Shown: positions 59,430 through 64,000 of the stretch, in pieces
Position numbering within the stretch: the stretch's first letter is position 1
How the letters are laid out: each line of letters begins with the position of its first letter
Assembly: GCA_963705355.1 (NCBI GenBank)
Contig: OY970070.1
Coordinates: 1,240,001-1,304,000, forward strand
Source of the DNA: COMBO-56-21 sp963705355
GTDB taxonomy: Archaea; Thermoplasmatota; Thermoplasmata; UBA10834
Direction: 5' to 3'
DNA: 64,000 bases
Notes under the pieces: model-generated
What the model saw: only the letters and a program-made list of their open reading frames with translations
What the model was told of the DNA's origin: nothing
Databases searched by the model: none
Program-made: the position numbers and the translations under genes

Positions 59430-60443
59430 ATGTGGGAGTATGTGCTCAGACGGGTTCTGATGATATTCCCAATACTGATCGGAGTTCTGGCCTTCACTTT
59501 CATCATAGCGCACCTTGTGCCTGGAGACCCCGTTGGAGTGTACTTGGGAAAGAAGGCAAACGACCCAGTGCTCAGGGCGCAGGTGGAACAGCGATTCCAT
59601 CTCAATGATCCGTGGTACGAACAGTTCTGGCACTACATCAAAGGGGTTTTTACCGGAGACCTTGGGTACTCTTTTCTACAAAAAACGAGCGTCAGCAAGA
59701 CAATAGTTGCCAAGCTCCCCGCGACGATAGAGCTCGTGCTTGTTTCCTCTGCCTTTGCAATCCCCGCGGGGATATACCTGGGAGTCCTGTCCGCGACCAG
59801 GAGAAACACTTTCGCTGACGCCATATCCAGGTTCATCGCGCTCGTGGGCATTTCGATTCCAGCGTTCTTTCTGGCACTCCTGTTGCAGCTGGCGTTCGTG
59901 TCCGATGTCCACGTTTTCCCTCTCGGCAGCAGGTTCCCCAATTCCATCGACCCGCCCCATCATTTCACGGGCCTCTACCTGGTCGACAGCGTGCTCAGCC
60001 TGGACGTGAGGGCTCTGCTCTACAGCGCCTACTACATTGTGCTTCCGGCCTTCGCCCTAGGCTTCTCGATCGTGGGCTACATTCTAAGGATGATGAGATC
60101 AAGCATGCTGGAAGTCCTCTCTTCCGACTTCGTCAGGTCGGCTCGCGCGAAGGGGGTGTCCCAGAGAGACGTGATCTACAAGCATGCTATGAAGAACGCG
60201 CTGGGGCCCACATTGACGATCTCAGGCCTCACGGTCGGAGGAGCGATAAGTGGCACCGTCTTTGTGGAGAGGATCTTCAACTGGCCTGGTATAGGCAATT
60301 TTGCGGTTCTGTCCGCCCTTCAGCTTGACTTCGCAGCCATTCTTGGCTTCACTCTCGTCGTGACCGTAGCATACCTTGTGGCGAACCTGCTGGTGGACAT
60401 CCTGTATGCGTACCTCGATCCCCAAGTGCGCCTCGGAGGCTGA
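59430..60443 (+). CDS. dppB: Peptide ABC transporter permease, DppB type
   Basis: 337 residues, six helices. N-terminal YVLRRVLMIFPILIGVLAFTF, HLVPGDPVG, and the EAA loop (VRSARAKGVSQRDVIYKHAMKNAL) that contacts the ATPases. ATG 59430. A 206-base gap separates it from the SBP gene, without another gene; it may hold a promoter. Confidence 0.93.
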   Translation: MWEYVLRRVLMIFPILIGVLAFTFIIAHLVPGDPVGVYLGKKANDPVLRAQVEQRFHLNDPWYEQFWHYIKGVFTGDLGYSFLQKTSVSKTIVAKLPATIELVLVSSAFAIPAGIYLGVLSATRRNTFADAISRFIALVGISIPAFFLALLLQLAFVSDVHVFPLGSRFPNSIDPPHHFTGLYLVDSVLSLDVRALLYSAYYIVLPAFALGFSIVGYILRMMRSSMLEVLSSDFVRSARAKGVSQRDVIYKHAMKNALGPTLTISGLTVGGAISGTVFVERIFNWPGIGNFAVLSALQLDFAAILGFTLVVTVAYLVANLLVDILYAYLDPQVRLGG

Positions 60444-60446
60444 GGC

Positions 60447-61415
60447 ATGAGATCTGGGAAAGACTCAGAGGCTCGCAAAGCGTCCGAACGACCTCGCGCG
60501 GGATCCATCCGCGGATGGGTCACGAGACACGAATCGTTCGTGAAGGAGACTAGATACTCGATGTATCTCTTCAGCCGAAGCTACCTGTCCATGGTAGGTC
60601 TGATCATAATCCTCGCCATGGTTGCCGTAGCTGTCTTGACTCCGTGGATCGCTCCATATCATCCTAACTACCAGAGGCTTGACGGAAGCAGACAGGAGTT
60701 CTGGCCAGCTCAAGAGGCGGGCAGGCCTTTGGCGCCCAGTTCTTCTCACTGGTTCGGGACTGATAACCAGGGCCGGGACATATTCAGCATGGTTCTCTAT
60801 GGCAGTTGGAAGGCGCTGTTCATTGGCGCAATAGTAGTAGGTCCAGCTGCCCTGATCGGCGTGATACTTGGAGCTGTCGCAGGCTATATCGGCGGTCTGC
60901 TGGGTGAGGCCATCATGAGGATCACGGACGTTTTCCTGAGCATACCGAGCCTCGTGCTGGCAATGGCGATCTCTCTGGCGCTCGGGCCAAGTCTGATTCA
61001 CATAGCCTACTCTCTCATAGTAACCTGGTGGCCTTGGTACACAAGGCTCGTCTTCGGCCAGGTCTTGTCCATCCGGGAGAAGCAGTACGTCGAAGCTTCC
61101 AGGAGCGTTGGAGCAGGCACTGGCCGCATTCTTTTCAAGCATGTGATCAAGAACAGCCTCTCCCCCGTGATAGTTCAGATCACTTCGGACTACGGCTTCG
61201 TCATTCTCGAGGCGGCGAGCCTGAGCTGGATGGGCCTAGGAGCTCCTGTTGGAACTGCGGAGTGGGGGAGACTCATCACGGAAGGACAGACCTATATCTT
61301 CCAAGCGTGGTGGTTCGTCGCGTTCCCAGGATTGGCCATTGTCATGTCTGTCCTTGGCTTCAACCTCCTCGGAGACGGCCTCCGCGACGTTCTTGACCCG
61401 AAGCTGAGGAGGTGA
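60447..61415 (+). CDS. dppC: Peptide ABC transporter permease, DppC type
   Basis: 322 residues. A charged cytoplasmic N terminus of about 45 residues precedes helix 1 (YLSMVGLIIILAMVAVAVLTPWIAP); then HWFGTDNQGRDIFSMVLYG, the DppC hallmark, and the EAA loop YVEASRSVGAGTGRILFKHVIKN. Partner of DppB; ATG 60447, three bases after its stop. Confidence 0.93.
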   Translation: MRSGKDSEARKASERPRAGSIRGWVTRHESFVKETRYSMYLFSRSYLSMVGLIIILAMVAVAVLTPWIAPYHPNYQRLDGSRQEFWPAQEAGRPLAPSSSHWFGTDNQGRDIFSMVLYGSWKALFIGAIVVGPAALIGVILGAVAGYIGGLLGEAIMRITDVFLSIPSLVLAMAISLALGPSLIHIAYSLIVTWWPWYTRLVFGQVLSIREKQYVEASRSVGAGTGRILFKHVIKNSLSPVIVQITSDYGFVILEAASLSWMGLGAPVGTAEWGRLITEGQTYIFQAWWFVAFPGLAIVMSVLGFNLLGDGLRDVLDPKLRR

Positions 61416-61421
61416 GCTGAC

Positions 61422-62987
61422 CTGGCGGAGGGCGAAGCGGTATTGAGGGTAGAGGGGCTGAAGACTTACTTCCACACCTATGAGGGAATCGTGCGTGCAC
61501 TGGAAGGCATCACCTTCGAGGTGATGAAGGGGGACACGATGGGCCTCGTTGGCGAGACTGGGTGCGGGAAGTCCGTCACGGCGCTCTCTATCATGGGATT
61601 GATACCGCAACCGCCGGGCAAGATAGAGGCAGGCGAGGTCTATGTCGGTGAACCGTCTCGCGTGACTGCCCTTAGAAGGGACTATGACTCGAAAGTTGCG
61701 CTGCAAAAGGCCGACGCACGTGAGAAGCTGATTTCAGATCTGGAATCAAAGCTTGAGGCCCTTAGAGGACCCGAACACGAGTCGGAGAAGGCTGAGATTC
61801 GAGACCAACTGAGCGCCCTCAGGCATTCCTGCGATGTCTTGCGCATGTCATCCGCTGAACTTGATTCGATCAGAGGTGCCAGAATATCGATGATATTTCA
61901 GGAGCCGATGACAGCGCTCAATCCAACTATGACCATTGGAAATCAGATTGGCGAAACTATCGAGCTGCACCAACTTAACGAACTTATCGATGTTGTCCTG
62001 AGACAGCTGAAGCTTGAGAGAGACGCTTTGGAGAAGGGCAAGACGGGATATCGTCAAAGACCTGACGAGCGCCCGACTTCTGGAGGAGAGGCTCCACCGT
62101 CACAGGCCAGGGAATCTTCGTCTGGGCAGACAGTCTGTTCCGAGTGTGGCAGTCCCGTGAGAGACGATTGGGGGGCTTGTCTGAGTTGCGGCGTTGTTTT
62201 GAAATCAAAGTACTCAAGTCTATTGCCAACGGCGGTCAGGAGGTTACTGTTAGGTCTCGACACGCGCTACTACGAACACATGAAGGAGAACCCTGAGAAT
62301 ACAATCGCTTACTTCGTCCGCAACACACCTGTGGTCAGGCGGTTCACCCAAAGACGGCTGAAGCTTGCCAAGCTCATGAGAGCGGAGTCCGCATTGAAAG
62401 ATGTGAAGATCGCGGAACCAGGCAGGATAGCCAGGAGCTACCCCTTCGAACTCAGCGGGGGAATGAAGCAACGGGCGATGATTGCCATGATGATGGCCTG
62501 CAGGCCGGACTTGCTGATTGCGGACGAGCCCACAACCGCCCTTGATGTCACTGTCGAGGCTCAGATTCTAGGACTCATGAGAGAGCTGAAGAGCGCCAGG
62601 GGGACCTCGATACTTCTCATCACTCACGACCTGGGAATAATCGCGGAAAATTGTCAGAGGGTGGCTGTGATGTACGCAGGATACATCGCAGAGCTATCTG
62701 CTGTTCGGGACATTTTCCTAAAGCCAATGCATCCATACACGAACGCGCTTCTCAGGTCAATTCCGAAGATAGGGCCAGCACACATGAGGACGAGGAAGCA
62801 ACCGTTGAATGTGATACCTGGAGTGGTCCCGAATCTCCTGACCCCTCCAACCGGTTGCCGCTTCCACCCTAGGTGCGACCGAATGCTTGAGAAATGCAGG
62901 TCAGAGGTCCCAGAACTCCTTGAGGTTCACCCAGGACACTTTGTGGCCTGTCACAATCCCGTCATGGCATCGAAGGAGGCCGGATGA
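61422..62987 (+). CDS. dppD: DppD-type ATPase with coiled-coil and zinc-ribbon insertions
   Basis: 521 residues if read from CTG 61422, which lies behind GGAGGTGA (61408-61415); TTG 61443 is the alternative (514 residues). Usual DppD is about 330. Numbered from the TTG: Walker A GETGCGKS (37-44), an inserted charged helical stretch (about 74-138), Q-loop FQEP (152-155), a second insertion (about 175-315) that holds a zinc ribbon (C232, C235, C246, C249), then signature LSGGMKQR (337-344), Walker B LLIADEPTTALD and the C-terminal oligopeptide signature GCRFHPRC. The core motifs are intact, so it should be active. Confidence 0.9.
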   Translation: MAEGEAVLRVEGLKTYFHTYEGIVRALEGITFEVMKGDTMGLVGETGCGKSVTALSIMGLIPQPPGKIEAGEVYVGEPSRVTALRRDYDSKVALQKADAREKLISDLESKLEALRGPEHESEKAEIRDQLSALRHSCDVLRMSSAELDSIRGARISMIFQEPMTALNPTMTIGNQIGETIELHQLNELIDVVLRQLKLERDALEKGKTGYRQRPDERPTSGGEAPPSQARESSSGQTVCSECGSPVRDDWGACLSCGVVLKSKYSSLLPTAVRRLLLGLDTRYYEHMKENPENTIAYFVRNTPVVRRFTQRRLKLAKLMRAESALKDVKIAEPGRIARSYPFELSGGMKQRAMIAMMMACRPDLLIADEPTTALDVTVEAQILGLMRELKSARGTSILLITHDLGIIAENCQRVAVMYAGYIAELSAVRDIFLKPMHPYTNALLRSIPKIGPAHMRTRKQPLNVIPGVVPNLLTPPTGCRFHPRCDRMLEKCRSEVPELLEVHPGHFVACHNPVMASKEAG

Positions 62988-63991
62988 TTATGCAGTCTAG
63001 CAGTATCACGGACAAAGAGGCTCTTCTAGAGGGCAAGAAGCTCTCGAAGAGATTCCCGATCAGAGGCGGAGTCTTCTCAACAATCAAGGGAGAAGTGAGG
63101 GCAGTTGACAAAGTGGATTTCTTCGTAAGGAGCGGAGAGACCTTTGGCATTGTCGGTGAGTCTGGGTGCGGGAAGACAACTCTGGCACGCCTGGTTCTCA
63201 TGCTGGTGAAACCGTCTGAAGGGAGGGTCGTCTTCATGGGGAAGGATATCACCGAGTATCCGCAGAGGATCATGAGGCGAACGCGAAAGAACATGCAGAT
63301 GGTGTTCCAGGATCCCATGAGCGCGCTTGACCCGAGGATGACCATCAAGAACATCGTAGGCGAGCCCCTGATATCGTTTGGCCTCGCAAGGGGAGAAGAA
63401 CTTACGAGGCGGGTTCTAGAGTTGCTCGAACTCGTCGGCCTCAAGAAAGAGCACCTGAACAGGTTTCCGCATGAGTTCAGCGGAGGGCAGAGACAACGAA
63501 TCAACGTGGCGAGAGCCCTTGCCCTTGATCCGAAGCTGCTCGTCCTCGATGAGCCGACATCCGCACTGGACGTTTCCGTGCAGGCCCAAGTCCTCAATCT
63601 CCTGATGGATCTGCAGAAAAGGCTAGGACTGACCTACATCTTCATAACGCATGACCTCGGCGTGGTCTTTCACATCAGCGATCGCGTAGCAGTGATGTAT
63701 GCGGGCAGGCTTGTAGAACTGGGGAAAACGGAGGTCCTCTTCCTCTCTCCAGCCCATCCGTACACGAAGGCATTGCTGGCTGCGGTCCCTGTCGCAGACC
63801 CGGACCTCAAGAGAGACAGGATAACCCTTTCCGGCGAGGTGCCGAACCCCGCTCGTCCCCCATCAGGTTGCAGATTCCATCCCAGATGCTGGCAGCGGAA
63901 CGAAAGATGCTCCCTAGAGGAGCCCGACTTCAGGGAGATCGAACCAGGGCACTATGTGGCATGTTTCACCCCCCTCGAAAGGGATGCATGA
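62984..63991 (+). CDS. dppF: DppF-type ATPase
   Basis: 335 residues. Walker A GESGCGKTTLARL, MVFQDPMSALDPRMTI, FSGGQRQRINVARAL, LLVLDEPTSALDVSVQAQ, ITHDLGVV, and GCRFHPRCWQRNERC near the end. Second ATPase of the pair; it overlaps the dppD stop by four bases (ATGA). An ATG at 63988 overlapping the stop may open another gene that continues past the window. Confidence 0.95.
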   Translation: MIMQSSSITDKEALLEGKKLSKRFPIRGGVFSTIKGEVRAVDKVDFFVRSGETFGIVGESGCGKTTLARLVLMLVKPSEGRVVFMGKDITEYPQRIMRRTRKNMQMVFQDPMSALDPRMTIKNIVGEPLISFGLARGEELTRRVLELLELVGLKKEHLNRFPHEFSGGQRQRINVARALALDPKLLVLDEPTSALDVSVQAQVLNLLMDLQKRLGLTYIFITHDLGVVFHISDRVAVMYAGRLVELGKTEVLFLSPAHPYTKALLAAVPVADPDLKRDRITLSGEVPNPARPPSGCRFHPRCWQRNERCSLEEPDFREIEPGHYVACFTPLERDA

Positions 63992-64000
63992 GAATGCCAA

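Overview
This window is a gene-dense stretch of an archaeal chromosome, most probably from the Thermoplasmata/Methanomassiliicoccales side of the Euryarchaeota. The archaeal assignment rests on D-aminoacyl-tRNA deacylase DtdA, archaeal UMP kinase, release factor aRF1, PurP, the LSm-eL37-PurF cluster, eS1, HdrC/HdrB, AMMECR1, TATA-like boxes in front of many genes, and two tRNA genes with bulge-helix-bulge introns. The lineage is inferred from the mix (DUF835/V4R proteins, zinc-ribbon proteins, MutS/MutL, PKD surface proteins) and is not proven. No rRNA, CRISPR array, transposase or integrase was seen.

Layout. 0-8.7 kb holds housekeeping and transport genes: a cut-off winged-helix protein, an MFS carrier, a MetE-type methyltransferase, dtdA, an AlkD-like protein, pyrH, prf1, argS and a lipoate ligase. 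8.8-15 kb is a minus-strand block with a PKD surface protein, purP, a GNAT and a Cys-motif hypothetical. 15-22.4 kb has an MttB-family methyltransferase, mutL/mutS, RNase HI, an intron-containing tRNA-Gln and adk. 22.4-27.5 kb has a GlcD-type flavoprotein, a PUA/PAPS-reductase/ferredoxin fusion, a PrsW-like protein and small zinc proteins. 27.5-35.3 kb has a Ras-like GTPase/V4R-DUF835 operon, an ABC exporter with its regulator, HdrC-HdrB, two small proteins and an M20 peptidase. 35.4-47.6 kb has eS1, an intron-containing tRNA-Met, an ArsA/Get3 ATPase, ferredoxin plus tungsten aldehyde oxidoreductase, a roadblock/V4R pair, AMMECR1-pyrC-YkgJ, an Spo0M-like protein, an Lrp regulator, LSm, eL37 (too short for simple ORF calling), purF and tRNA-Ala.

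47.6-57.2 kb is the most unusual part. A 9.5-kb segment is bounded by imperfect direct repeats, one of which is the 3' end of tRNA-Ala. It carries a YkoE-YkoD-YkoC-like ECF transporter whose S component, an adjacent phosphoesterase and a 1101-residue surface protein all carry copies of one extracellular domain that resembles a cofactor-free sulfite-oxidase (Oxidored_molyb) fold, about nine copies in three genes. My reading is a surface capture-and-import system for an unknown small ligand, possibly gained by tRNA-targeted integration. 57.5-64 kb is a full oligopeptide ABC operon (SBP, two permeases, two ATPases); its first ATPase carries a coiled-coil and zinc-ribbon insertion inside the nucleotide-binding domain.

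Starts. TTG and GTG starts are common. At least two genes appear to start at CTG, and a third at CTG or ATT, behind strong Shine-Dalgarno sequences.
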